A program made the position numbers and the translations under genes. DNA of 64,000 nt, taken from Ypsolopha sequella. Lineage: Eukaryota > Arthropoda > Insecta > Lepidoptera > Ypsolophidae. Of the stretch, positions 52,738 to 63,348 are shown in pieces (the first letter of the stretch is position 1; the number at the start of each line of letters is the position of its first letter). The notes below the pieces were generated by a model, which worked only from the letters and a program-made list of their open reading frames with translations, ran no database searches and was not told where the DNA came from. The DNA lies in the NCBI GenBank assembly GCA_934047225.1, contig OW203991.1:7006001-7070000 (forward strand), in the 5' to 3' direction.

Positions 52738-53087
52738 TGTAGGTATTTATATGGGGATAAATTCAAACGGACTAACTCAGTTTGAGGCTCAACCCTGTTT
52801 AAACCGGTTGTTATATCGAGTCGTCACATCGCTAGAGTAGAATATTAATACCGTGAAGTGTTGCAGACTAGTAACACAAAATAGATACTACCAGAAGGCT
52901 GACTCGACGACGCGACGTAGCGAAAACGACGCACACATGCATATAGGTATCTCGGCAGAATTTCGTATTGGCATTCGACTGACTCACAGCCTTCTTTATC
53001 TCAAGCCGTGCTATGAAGTTTGGCAACGTCGCATTTATGATCTTCGTGAACCGATTACATCTCGGCTGGTGGTCAAAATTTATAACT

Positions 53088-53335
53088 TTATACAAGGTGA
53101 CTTTTGTTGATATAGCCAAATTCATACTGGAGACTTGGTAAGTGGTCAGTAACAAGGTTATTTTAGTGAATTCGTAAAAAAATTGGTAAAAACGCAAGCC
53201 CAGACAGGGTTATCTACTATGTAAGGTCATAATTTTATTCTGCGATTATACCAAAAAGTGTTATCGGTCCATGATACTAATCACTAACCAAGCCTCCAGT
53301 ATGAATTTAGCTATATCAATAAAAGTCACATTGCA
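53088..53335. mobile_element. Foldback MITE 'TATACAAGGTGA', copy 4, diverged
   Basis: TATACAAGGTGACTTTTGTT and AAATTCATACTGGAGACTTG at the left, ACCAAGCCTCCAGTATGAAT at the right. Confidence 0.65.
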
Positions 53336-53339
53336 TTTT

Positions 53340-54989
53340 TATTTATTATTAATTATTATTTATATTTATTAATTATGGTTGGTATGTTTTGACCACCAGC
53401 AGATTTAATTGAAAATTTTATTTAAAAGGGATCTTGCCTCGTTGATGGGATCTTGAAATTATTTCATGTTTGAAACCTTGACGATTGCACTAATACAATA
53501 AAATAAAATATATGAGATTTTATAATTTATTTCTGCAACATTGATAGGTACTTACATAATTACAAGATGTAAGTAGGTGGGTATGCTAGATGTGTTACTT
53601 ACTTTTCTAATATACCTGCTTAAAATATACTAGATTATGTGCTATACTAGATATTATATAGTGGACATTTCTTTTGTTTTGTAACATTGGTAAAGCAATG
53701 GTAAAATTGTATCAGACTAACTTTCTTGGCACAAAAAAGTCTCTTGTAATGGCGGCATATAATTTTTTCATTTTTTCATGTAATTTTTCGCAGATGTATT
53801 AAAAACGTCGTTTGACTCACATGCAAATGTTGATATTTCTCGTCTTGACTGTTTTTTCAGTCAAAATCAGTTGTTACTCGAAATATCAATCGTCTCGCAG
53901 TAGAATTAAAATGTACTATTAAAACGGTTTCATTATTCAGATAAACCACAATCGACTAAGTATGATATAAGTGGACAAATACTGTGTTGTGAAGTTGTTA
54001 ATTATTTAAAAATACATTGAGTTTTCTTTTCATTATGTGAATTGTTTACATTTTTTGTAAAATTATTTAAAATTATATTGGATAATATTTTACAAAGTGT
54101 ACAGAATTAATGGTTTCAATGAGTGGCCTGCTTCACAACATCCATTTATATCAATAAAAAATGAATCAGATTCTAAGCTTTAAATGGTTAGCAATGCTAA
54201 CATTCCTCGGACATCATTCAACTTAAAGAAAGTGGTTTTTAAGTCGGCATGCAAATGAAAGCTTACAAATTTCACGGAATCTGTAGGCAATGACAGACCT
54301 CCTCGTTGCAAATGGTCAAAATAAGGATCACCTATGCAATCTGAAATCTGAAATGGCATCTGAAAATAAAACATGAGTTACGCTCAGAGAAAAAGTAAGA
54401 GTTACGCTTTGTTCTTGTCTTGCTTGTAAACCAACTGCAACTACAAATTATCATTAAAACTTTAAAAGTACTGTAAAATGCTTACCTTGTTTTATAGCAT
54501 AAACAGTTGATACAATCACAAGCGTCTTTTCGTAAAGAAAAACCATTAAATTCTTCGATTTTTATATCAACAAACTGCTCGTTAAAAATCAAGTGACGTA
54601 GTATCCGACTAACTTATCAGTACTGGAAGCATGTACAAAATCTAGTAGCATCACCGCCAATGATAAATTAGTCGCGGAATATTATGTGATAGAATAAAAT
54701 GGTTACCAGTCGGTGAGTAAGTTCATAACGTTCGCTTATTTGTAACTTGGTCGTATTAACTTAATGGCGACAGGTAAAAATGAAACTTCGTAAACCGGTT
54801 CACGCGCAATGTTGCCAGATTTCCATAGCACGGCTTGAGAAATAAAGGAGGCTATGACTGACTTCATCCGAGATCGTCGTACGTACGCGTCTATGTGTGC
54901 GTGCGCCTGTTTTCGCTAGTTATGCGGAGTGAACCTTCTGTAAGTGGTTATTTTGTACTAGTAGTCTGAGACTACAGTTCAAAACATCA
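53340..54989. other. Gene-free stretch before the cysteine-rich gene
   Basis: AT-rich. 54180-54374 (-) has an ORF with DPYFDHLQRGGLSLPTD, vaguely like a THAP/P-element transposase end, but too short to name. The missing first exon of the cysteine-rich gene may lie here or further left. Confidence 0.35.
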
Positions 54990-55011
54990 ATGACTTGTCC
55001 TTATTCCCCAG

Positions 55012-56575
55012 GGAACCTCCCCTGGCTGGGTATCGGCATGTACTGTAATGGCTGCCCACCTCGCAGCTGTGAGGACGATGAAGCCATCATACATGGATAC
55101 TGCTGCGGCTGCGCTTATGCTTTAGGTAACATTTGTATACGAATATCCAGTGGCGTATTTACCCTACGGCCAAAAAGGGCCATGGCTCGGGGCGGCAGGC
55201 TGCGAGGGGCGGTATGTCACGCTTAGCTTTGGGCGCCTTTCATAATCAATCGTTATGTAGCTTTCAATTTATACTTTAATATTAAAAAAAGTGTCCATCG
55301 AAAAATTAATTAAATATTGAATAAATGCTGTTTATTTCTTTGTATCGCCTTTTGAGTTTTTTCATTAATTATCTTTAAATATATACAATAAATATATTTC
55401 GGCCCTCAGTGGGCCGTCATCAGTCAAGTATTAAAAAAATTACAAATATAGTAATAAAAGTAATAAAATTATAGTAATAAAAAATAAAAAAGACAATATT
55501 TTTCTTAATTAACCTATATGCTCTTATGTACTTATTATGATTTAAAAGGTACTTGTACTCGTCCACAAATTCTTATATCAAATAATAAAATTTTGGCACT
55601 TGAATTTGTGGACGAGTACAATAGTACCTTTTAAATCATAATAAGTCCGTAAGAGCATATAGGTTAATTAAGAAAAATATTGTCTTATTTATTGTCTTAT
55701 ATATTTGTAATTTTTTTAATACTTGACTGATGACGGTCCACTAAGGGCCGAAATATATTTAAAGTTTTAAATTTTCTTTTATTTATTGTATATATTTAAA
55801 GTTATATCGTGTAATTCTAAATAAAAAGCTAATTATCATCATTCTCAGCCCAAATCCAACACACTGCTGGATTTAATTTTATTTTATTATTGAAATATTT
55901 TTGCTTTTTCCTCGTATATTTTTCTCGTACAGACCCAGGGCGTCAAATATTAAAATACGCCACTGCGAATATCAGCCTTGTTACGTCGTCTCAAAGTACA
56001 AAGTTCATCAGGGAATATGTTGTGTGTTGGTCCAAAGAGAAATCTTTAATCGTTTTTATCGTAAACTCTAGTATAAATAAACTATTAACCTCTTCGTGAA
56101 TTACAGACCCTTTCAAATTTCGTTCCTTTTTTCCTCAGTACAATTAAAAACCTTGAAAATTCCAGATGCAAAGAACAGAGATGCTTAAAAAAACACTTAA
56201 ACACATTGCAAGGAACTTTCTATTCAGCATTAAGATGACCAGAAAAGATAAAACTATCATAGAAATAAATTTCTTGTTTGAACACTTGGCAATTTATCCA
56301 TCGCAAGGAGATATAAATTAACATTATATCATTGTAGTATAGAAACGCAGAAAGAAAAGTAAATCTGGATTTAAAATCAGGTTTACTTTTCTTTCTGCGT
56401 TTCTATACTGCAATGATATAATGTTAAATCATAAAAATAAGACATCTTTATCTAAAACCAATGTTTTTCTGTTACAGATAGACTGCCAGTGATGTGCCCG
56501 GAGTTTCTACAATGCCCTCTCAACTTGCAGGGTCTGTGTCATGACTACGAATATATGATGCGATGCTGCTGTTGA
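55012..56575 (+). CDS. Small cysteine-rich protein of unknown function, 5' partial
   Basis: Two exons, 55012-55125 (acceptor TTATTCCCCAG|GG, donor TTTAG|GTAACA) and 56478-56575 (acceptor GTTACAG|AT, stop TGA 56573), join in frame. They encode NLPWLGIGMYCNGCPPRSCE, DDEAIIHGYCCGCAYALD, RLPVMCPEFLQCPLNLQG and LCHDYEYMMRCCC. Twelve Cys in about 70 residues, including YCCGC and a terminal CCC, suggest a secreted disulfide-rich peptide. Codon use is normal, both splice junctions fit, and the intron is filled by datable transposons, so I take it as a real gene. The first exon, expected to carry a signal peptide, is not identified. No named family recognised. Confidence 0.7.
55148..55965. mobile_element. 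Non-autonomous hAT element with 8-bp target duplication
   Basis: 818 bp; ends CAGTGGCGTATTT and AAAATACGCCACTG; target duplication CGAATATC at 55140-55147 and 55966-55973. It fills most of the cysteine-rich gene's intron and holds another foldback. Confidence 0.9.
55375..55770. mobile_element. Long foldback nested in the hAT element
   Basis: Arms TTTCGGCCCTCAGTGGGCCG, GTCATCAGTCAAGTATTAAA, ACCTATATGCTCTTA and complements, about 150-190 bp each side of a spacer near 55585. A related end (TCGACCCCTCAGTTGGGGTA) lies at 35406-35440. Confidence 0.8.
56322..56423. mobile_element. 102-bp hairpin in TTAA site (piggyBac-like MITE)
   Basis: Flanked by TTAA on both sides (56318-56321, 56424-56427); ends CATTATATCATTG and CAATGATATAATG; arms are almost identical around GATTTAAAATC. 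TTAA duplication is the piggyBac signature. Confidence 0.8.
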
Positions 56576-57925
56576 ACTTGCCAACTAAAATACAGTTCGA
56601 GCCAGTACGGAAGGCGTGAAGTTAGCTGTCACCTGCGCAGGCGCAGTATAACCCCGCGCACATCCCCTCTTCGACGAAACCCTGAAATTCCCCATTGTAG
56701 CCGAAAATAATGTGACTAACTTCAAGCACATCTTCTGTGCTGGCCCGAAAGTCTAAAATCAAGGTCTGAATATGTTTTGCAATGTTTGTGCGCGATACGC
56801 CTTAGGTCTGCGAGGGACGGGGGAGAGGCGAGACGCACGGGGTACGACTTCGATACATGCTTCCATCGCCCGACGACTGTTAGCGTAACGCACACCAACT
56901 TGCAAAATTAGTTACTTATTCAAGTTTATATAAATATATAAGTAAGGATGTTAGTTAAATAAAACAGCTCTATATAGCATACTGTTTTAATTTCTAATAA
57001 ACCCTCAATACAGAATTACAGTGGGTTAGCGGCGAATTGATTTAAGTAAACTTAACTCTGACACAATAGTACAAAAATAATGGATGTGAGATAAGCTTTA
57101 GATCGACCGGTAATATAAATAATTTATTATTGAATAGTCCGCCCTTTCATATACTAATCATTTAGAAGATTAAAGTAAACGTACATTTAAAGAAAATAAA
57201 GGAAACAATGCGAGAGACTAATATTTGAAACAGCGGATTTGTTAATGTAAAACTATCACATATTGCTGTGATATTATTACATATTATTCATGAATATGTA
57301 TTTTCATTAATACTATGTTCCCGCTCGACGATTTTCAATTGATGCCTACATAAGTTTACTATATAATATCTGTTGCTACAATCTCTAAGGCCATTTGCTA
57401 GCCTTGTCTTAAAATCCCTACAATACAAGAGAGAAATTTTAAAACAACTCGGCAACAGCACAATTAACGCATTAATTCGATATAAATTTAAAGGAATAGT
57501 ATAAAAACACCCAGTGCAGACACGAGTTCTATATAATTTTAGTACCTTATAAAGTGACATTCAGTTAATAAAATAAAAACAATGCAAACTGGAATAATAA
57601 CAAGTTTATACTAATCATCGTAATGGACATTTTAGACAAGCATGTTACAACTTAGTTAATTTCTAGTGTTTTTTCTCAGACACGCATTCGTAAGTCCCAA
57701 GTATGATACGATACATGGCTATGTTATACGCTTTACCGTACAAAAACACGTTTGATTTTATCCCTTAAATGTACACCCCTCACGTACAAATTTACCTATG
57801 CTGTCCACCATGGTACACCAAACTGCATCGTTTAAACGATAACAGCACGAAATTAACCTACGATAATCATTATATATAAACAAGTATAAACATACACCAT
57901 CCATATCTCCTTGCTTCATTAACTA
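56576..57925. other. 3' flank of the cysteine-rich gene; no gene seen
   Basis: AATAAA at about 56957 (TTAAATAAAACAGC) may be the poly(A) signal of the cysteine-rich gene, giving a 3' UTR of about 400 bp. The rest is AT-rich without recognisable features. Confidence 0.4.
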
Positions 57926-58108
57926 ACCAGCGGGCCTATTTTGTATATTTAGTTGCCATCTTTGGATCTAAAAAAGCCGTTTAGCATGAATCACATTATG
58001 ATTCTGTTCTAATGCCTTTTTTGCACGCGTGAAAAATCCCTGACTCTATCTATCCTACTTTAAAATCATTTTATGATTCACCCCAGTCGAAATTTTTTAG
58101 ATCCCCTG

Positions 58109-58361
58109 GCCCTGCAGTCTCGACAAAGATAGCGATCGCTATCCAACCGATTTCGGTCGTTACCTGATAAAAATCGATTATTTTTAGTTAAAACCATCGA
58201 AACTATCGACTTAAATCGGAAGCATATCGAATTAGCTTCCGATTTCAGTCGATAGTTTGACTGTAGATACTAAACAAAACCTTTATAATTAAATTTTCAA
58301 AACTTAACTACCGAAATCGGTAGGACAGCGATCACAATCTTTGTCGAGACTGCAGGCCCTG
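58109..58361. mobile_element. Foldback, TIR GGCCCTGCAGTCTCGACAAA, nested in a repeat
   Basis: Ends GGCCCTGCAGTCTCGACAAA and TTTGTCGAGACTGCAGGCC; inner arms ACCGATTTCGGT. The flanking 57963-58108 is a reverse relative of 36405-36545 (AATCATAGAATGATTTGAAA; CAGAATCATAATCTGATTC). Confidence 0.75.
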
Positions 58362-58371
58362 TGGGTCTACC

Positions 58372-58523
58372 GCGTAATTCTCATTTTCATCAACATCAAC
58401 TTGAGATTGAAATTTGACGTGCGTGCGACGACACCCGCCTAACATGCCATCTCTTTTGCACGCGTTGAATTTCGCATGCATTTGCTTGAAGTTGATACAA
58501 ATGGGAATTACGCGGCAGAGCCC
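58372..58523. mobile_element. MITE 'CGGGTCTACCGCG', copy 3, right arm decayed
   Basis: Left arm intact (GGGTCTACCGCGTAATTCT, GCCCGCCTAACATGCC); right arm diverged (GAATTACGCGGCAGAGCCC). Abuts the next foldback. Confidence 0.75.
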
Positions 58524-58722
58524 CTGGACTGGGTGCCTATCGTCGAAAAGGTAACTATCGAATTCAGATTGTCTAAGGATATGTTCGCACTTGAAGTGAC
58601 GACACAGTTCGTATTTAGTTCATTCAATACCCACTAAAAGCAATTTTGAAAGTTCAGTTCTTATCTATGTTTTTGATCATAAGCATCCAGTCCAGTTGGC
58701 AACCAAAGATACATAATAGGGT
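58522..58722. mobile_element. Foldback MITE 'GTATCTTTAGTTGCC', copy 4
   Basis: GGACTGGGTGCCTATCGTC to GGCAACCAAAGATACATAAT; shares GTGACGACACAGTTCGTA with 50836-51036. Confidence 0.7.
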
Positions 58723-59350
58723 TTGTGGGCGATAGCAACTGAACGAACGAACGAACGAATGATCAAGGCGTGGTGCGCGGCGGTTTCGGTCTGTACTATA
58801 TTAAATACGATAAGATAAAATGTTTTGTAGTGATTGCGTTTATGATCCGGTGCGGAGACCGGGCGGTGATCACTTTCTTCACGTCTTGCTGCCCGCCTGG
58901 AAGTTACATACAATTCATTAATAAAATTATATAGGGGAAGGTTGCCCATTTGGACCAATTTTGGTTCATCTGAAATTTTCTTAGAAATGTGACGGTTTAG
59001 GGTTTTGATTTCTGCCTTATTGCAAAGAGCAGTTATCTATTAATCAACGTTGTATTTAGTTAAAACTATTGCTTATTGGTAAATACAAAATATTTATCTT
59101 TTTAAAAAAGCTTCCAAATGGTACGATATAGGAAACCGGTATCCTTTCTTTATAATAACTGACAAAAACAATGTTTATTGAATAAAATTATACTCTGGTC
59201 TCTTTGCCAGAAAGCAATATGGTGCATTGGTTGTTATGTTGGTAGCGCATTAAAATGTGTTGCCTTTATAAAAATATACTTCTTAGTTTGGTAGATATTG
59301 CGAGGGGTACGATTTAGGAACGGTACAATTTGGGCAACCTTCCCCTACAG

Positions 59351-59627
59351 CGGGTCTACCACGTAATTCTGATTTTCATCAACATCAACTTGAAATTGAA
59401 ATTTGACGTGCGTGCGACGACGCCCGCCTAACATGCCATCTCCATGCCATGCCATCATTTTCTGATTCTGTGTCTGTTCTCATTTGTATAACGCAATGGA
59501 TATCTGTAATGTTATACAAATTTTATGGAAAAAAATGAAAATAAAATAAATAAATCTCTTTTGCACGCACGTCAAATTTCAATATCAAGTTGATGTTGAT
59601 GAAAATCAGAATTACGCGGTAGACCCG
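59351..59627. mobile_element. MITE 'CGGGTCTACCGCG', copy 4, containing a short retroposon
   Basis: Same MITE ends; flanked by CAG on the left and CTG on the right. A 111-bp insert (59443-59553) ending in AAAATAAAATAAATAA is bounded by ATCTC on both sides (59438-59442, 59554-59558), as after LINE-driven insertion. Confidence 0.85.
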
Positions 59628-59967
59628 CTGGTCGTTATAATACAAAATAAATTTAAGTCCTTATATATGAAATTCGAATTTTGAAGGAAACTCAATTTTC
59701 AGTACTAACATTTATGCTTATTTATTTCGGAATGACAAATCCAAATTTTATAAATTTCTTTTGTATATGAATCAGAGAACATTAAAGGACCTAATATTTA
59801 ATATGACTTAGGCACACAGAGCGGTTCTAGAAGCAGGAAATCTTATCTAAGATAAATAGCTTTGCTGATTACTTTCAATTAAAGGTAAAATAAGAGAATG
59901 TCCGGTCTTTATAAACTTTAACTAATATTAATTATTTTTTGTGGGCTGGGGGTCTTTTATATTCACG

Positions 59968-60840
59968 GGGTCCTGGAGCTGTATTTTTGAATCACTCGCC
60001 GTGAATCATATACTCACGCACGAAAAAAAAATCACGTGCGAAATTCAATTCGATTGGTCACGATTTTACGTATTTTTGAATCAGTAGAAATCAATGTAAA
60101 CGGTTTTCGTTTCACGAAGAAAAAATTAAAACCGGAAAGCAATATTTCGTTGATTTTAAAAACCGGTAATGAATGGAGTTGTACGGAATGTAAATTAAAA
60201 AGTTATAATGTCATGTCAGTCTCATCGATGCATAGACATCGAGGTTGGAAAAAAGGCGTGAGGATGTGATGGCGTCGTTTTTTTGTTTTATTGAAAGAAT
60301 ATTGCATTTTGGGTGTTTTAATCAACAATAGTGATAGAATATTGTGAATTAAAATCGCTGTAACCTGTGTAGTGTGTTGTTCAATGGAACAAAAGTGCGG
60401 GCTGTGCCTTTTCGTGTGTTTTTTCTAACCCTGTTGTATTTGCGTTATAAGGCTATCATTATAGCGGAAACGACAGGACAGTGACTTAGACAGGACAGAC
60501 CTTTCAGATGATCGTCAACAGAAGAGGATAGTGCATAACTGCATACAAACAGATAATAACTATAACGTCAGACATGGCTGTATGGGCTAAGATCCCTTTG
60601 CCTTTCCACTTAGTGGGAAAATGAAACAAAAAAAAATGCATAGACATCGACATTTTCTTCTTGTCATTCTTGCATAGTTTCTACTAGTAGAAATCGGAAA
60701 ACGAGTGGGTTAGACCATTCGTTGCAGAATTCACGCAGAGAATTTTCAAAAATACTGATTTCAAGTTTTCGTATGCGAATCATGCGGATTCATAGGCTAA
60801 TTGAAATTCGAATGATTCAAAAATACAGCTTCAGGACTGC
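59968..60840. mobile_element. TIR element, TIR CTGTATTTTTGAATCA
   Basis: Left TCCTGGAGCTGTATTTTTGA, right TCAAAAATACAGCTTCAGGA, about 28-bp TIRs, roughly 0.87 kb. Inside is an ORF at 60036-60269 (NGFRFTKKKLKPESN; WSCTECKLKSYNVM) that could be a decayed zinc-finger-like piece, and a repeat tail near 60600. Confidence 0.65.
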
Positions 60841-61040
60841 AGCCCAGTCTTTAGGTAGATCCGCCCCTGTCTCCATCTAGCGGCAGTGCTGTGAATTAAT
60901 ACAGAACAAACACTCTTCTTCCGTCGCTCGCATAAACCTGTACGGGTTTTCAGAGGGGCGGCTTAATTTGTCAAAATTAAATTTTTTGTAGTAACATTGA
61001 TAAATAATAATAAAAACAGACACTCACCGGCGCTAAGTAT

Positions 61041-61241
61041 TCAGCAGCACGAGGACTTGCCGGTATCAATCGGGCGGCCCTGGTCGATCTTGACAGACGC
61101 CCCGGCGGGCGCTGAGCCGGCGGACGGCGGTCCCACGCGCGCCTTGATCTCCGCCGCCATCGTCATGAAAGCCTGCTCCACATTGGTGGAGTTCTTCGCC
61201 GAGGTCTCGAGGAACGGGATTCCCAGCTGTTCTGCGTATTG
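61041..61241 (-). CDS. Rab1: Rab1 small GTPase, last coding exon
   Basis: Acceptor TTTTCTAG|CAA at 61242; 66 codons then TGA at 61041. Encodes [39 protein letters not shown] and a tail ending GKSSCC. ETSAK is the G5 guanine-binding motif; the terminal CC is the double-prenylation signal. Rab1 controls ER-to-Golgi transport. The preceding exons (G1-G4) would lie beyond 61242 and are not found to 64000, so the gene continues outside the window. A strong donor-like CCG|GTGAGT sits 14 bp past the stop codon, suggesting an intron in the 3' UTR. Confidence 0.93.
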   Translation of the reverse strand, partial: QYAEQLGIPFLETSAKNSTNVEQAFMTMAAEIKARVGPPSAGSAPAGASVKIDQGRPIDTGKSSCC

Positions 61242-61762
61242 CTAGAAAAACAACAATAGATTATCAAAATCAAAATATTTTATTCATGAACATGGGTTTA
61301 TGTAAACAAGATCTTATAATATAATTTCAGCACTCCATGTTCTGCCTCTCAGCCTATGAATGTCGCTGTATTCTTATACATATTATTGAAAATAAATTAC
61401 GGCATACATTGTGACATATGTTATGATAAAATAAAATTAATTTAATAGAATTTCCAAAATGTCAAAATAAAAATGTCAATATAAGAAATGATAATGAAAT
61501 GAGGTATTTATAATGTTATGTCATTCAAAAATTCATCTAATTTGTAATAACCGTTATCAATCAGAAGACGGAACAGAGATTTTTTAAACAATGTCAAATT
61601 CATTTCTTTTATACAGTTATAAATAGAAGTTATATGTATCTGCAACGACGCATACATAAGCTACAAAAGCAATTAATATAAAGAAGTAAAACAGAAAAAT
61701 AAAACAATGTGTAGGTCTTATTGGAACATCTAATTAGAAAGAAAGAAAGACAAGTAATTTAT
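61242..61762. other. Rab1 intron, no exon seen
   Basis: AT-rich; TATTTTATTCATGAACATGG near 61280 resembles a LINE 3' end in reverse. No Rab1 exon recognised. Confidence 0.4.
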
Positions 61763-62161
61763 TTTTTAATGCATGTGCTCGTAAATGCCCACTTTTTATA
61801 CATCAAAACCGAACAAAAAGTCGATTATTTTGCCCTAGGGCTTTATTATTATTATTTTTTTTATTTATTTACAATGGTTGGCTAACCTGCAGCCTTTCCT
61901 GTGTACCATAGATGTTATACTTTTTTTTCCACTGTTTAACGGCTCTGGATACAGTCCTTTTGAGCCAATTATAATTTAAAGTTCACAAGATTATATTTAT
62001 TTTCATTTCCTCACACTATGCATTGAAAAACGTAGTATGACTGATACACGGGCGTAAAAGCAATAAATTACTCGGTTACGTTTAAAACACTCGCTACGCT
62101 CGTGTTTTAAATCGTCCTCGTAATTTATTCCTTTTCGCCCTAGTAGCATAAACTACTATTA
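61763..62161 (+). mobile_element. Dispersed repeat 'TGCTCGTAAAGGCCCAC', copy 4
   Basis: Complete copy matching 3157-3548 across its whole length (GCATGTGCTCGTAAATGCCC to GTAGCATAAACTACTATT). In Rab1 intron. Confidence 0.75.
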
Positions 62162-62574
62162 AAATACCACAGACACGAGAAAAAACATACATACAAACAT
62201 ACATAAATGGTCAAGCGCTAGCGTAGCTGTATTGCAAGCGAACGGGCCTATTTTGAAGGCGACAAAGTAAATTTAAAAAATCACAAACAATACAAATTAA
62301 CAAACAGTTCGAGTAAAGAAAATAGTGGTAAATAAAGAAAGGATTACAGCTCAGCTTAATGCTGCAGTAGGGGCTACAGCGCTGGTATTCTGACCCTTTC
62401 CGATAATTCCGATAAAGACTTGCTTAGGGAAAATTTATAAAAGGATAAACCTTGTGTCCAAAAATAGTCGGTCGGTGTGCATCGCATAGCTATGTGTGCC
62501 CAAATAAAAAACAAAAATTGTTCTTAAAATCAATTTCCCATGGCCTACGTTGATTGGAAAGTTTATACAGGATG

Positions 62575-62805
62575 TTAATATTAAGTTGTGGAAGCCGGAA
62601 ACTGGCAATAGTACTAGTGCACACGAGCAACTTTTCGTTAAAAAAATGAGAGATCGAGAAAAAAAAAGTTGTTTCATACATTTTGGTCAGTTTTCTATGG
62701 AACAGCTGATTGTTTTATTCACGATTCGAGGGTTGGCTCCATATTAAAAGTTGTTCGTATGAACGAGTACTATCGCCAGTTTCCAGCTTCCGCAACATTA
62801 TATTA
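62575..62805. mobile_element. Foldback 'GAAGCCGGAAACTGGCAATA', relative of 17096-17578
   Basis: AGTTGTGGAAGCCGGAAACT and AGTTTCCAGCTTCCGCAAC arms; AACAACTTTT inner word. Shorter than the copy at 17096. Confidence 0.65.
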
Positions 62806-63348
62806 AGAGGATGGCCTACCCTAGGAACTTTTTTTATTACCCGTCCAGCACAATTAGTCCAATGGCAAAGACCTTATTTGCTTTCGATAGAGGCGATTAT
62901 ATGTTGGCTCATTGGCCTCTTTTTCTTAGATGCGTAATACTAATGATCACGCAGCGAAACTACAAATTGGTGTATTTTTAGCTAATACTGAAATATTTTG
63001 TAGGGAAAAAATATTGGATTTAAATAGAATCCCTTTGTATTTCTATTACACTTTATGAAGAAAAAAAAAAAACAATTTGATCTCTCAGGCGCGTTCAATC
63101 AATCTTTGGTCTGAAAACAAAAAAAAAGAGTGTGGAAAACATATTTTTTTGACACATGTCTAAATCTTAATACATTGTTTATAAGTAGAATCCCTAGATA
63201 AAAGATCAATAAATCAAATATATATTTTTTCAATACAAGGAGAGACCGAATTAATGACACTTTCTTTATTTTAAGAGTTCCTCCATCCAAAGGTTTCTGG
63301 AAGAGATCGCTTTTTAGTGATAAGACCGCCAATTGTACCCTACTTTTA

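Noticed and set aside
54990..55226. ATG-initiated 78-codon ORF as the whole cysteine-rich gene
   Set aside because: The ATG lies inside a pyrimidine tract before a good acceptor, and the 3' half reads into a hAT element; splicing to 56478 gives a coherent cysteine pattern.
62805..62937. ORF with RPAQLVQWQRPYLLSIEA as a membrane protein exon
   Set aside because: No splice context or family recognised, and it overlaps the end of a foldback element.
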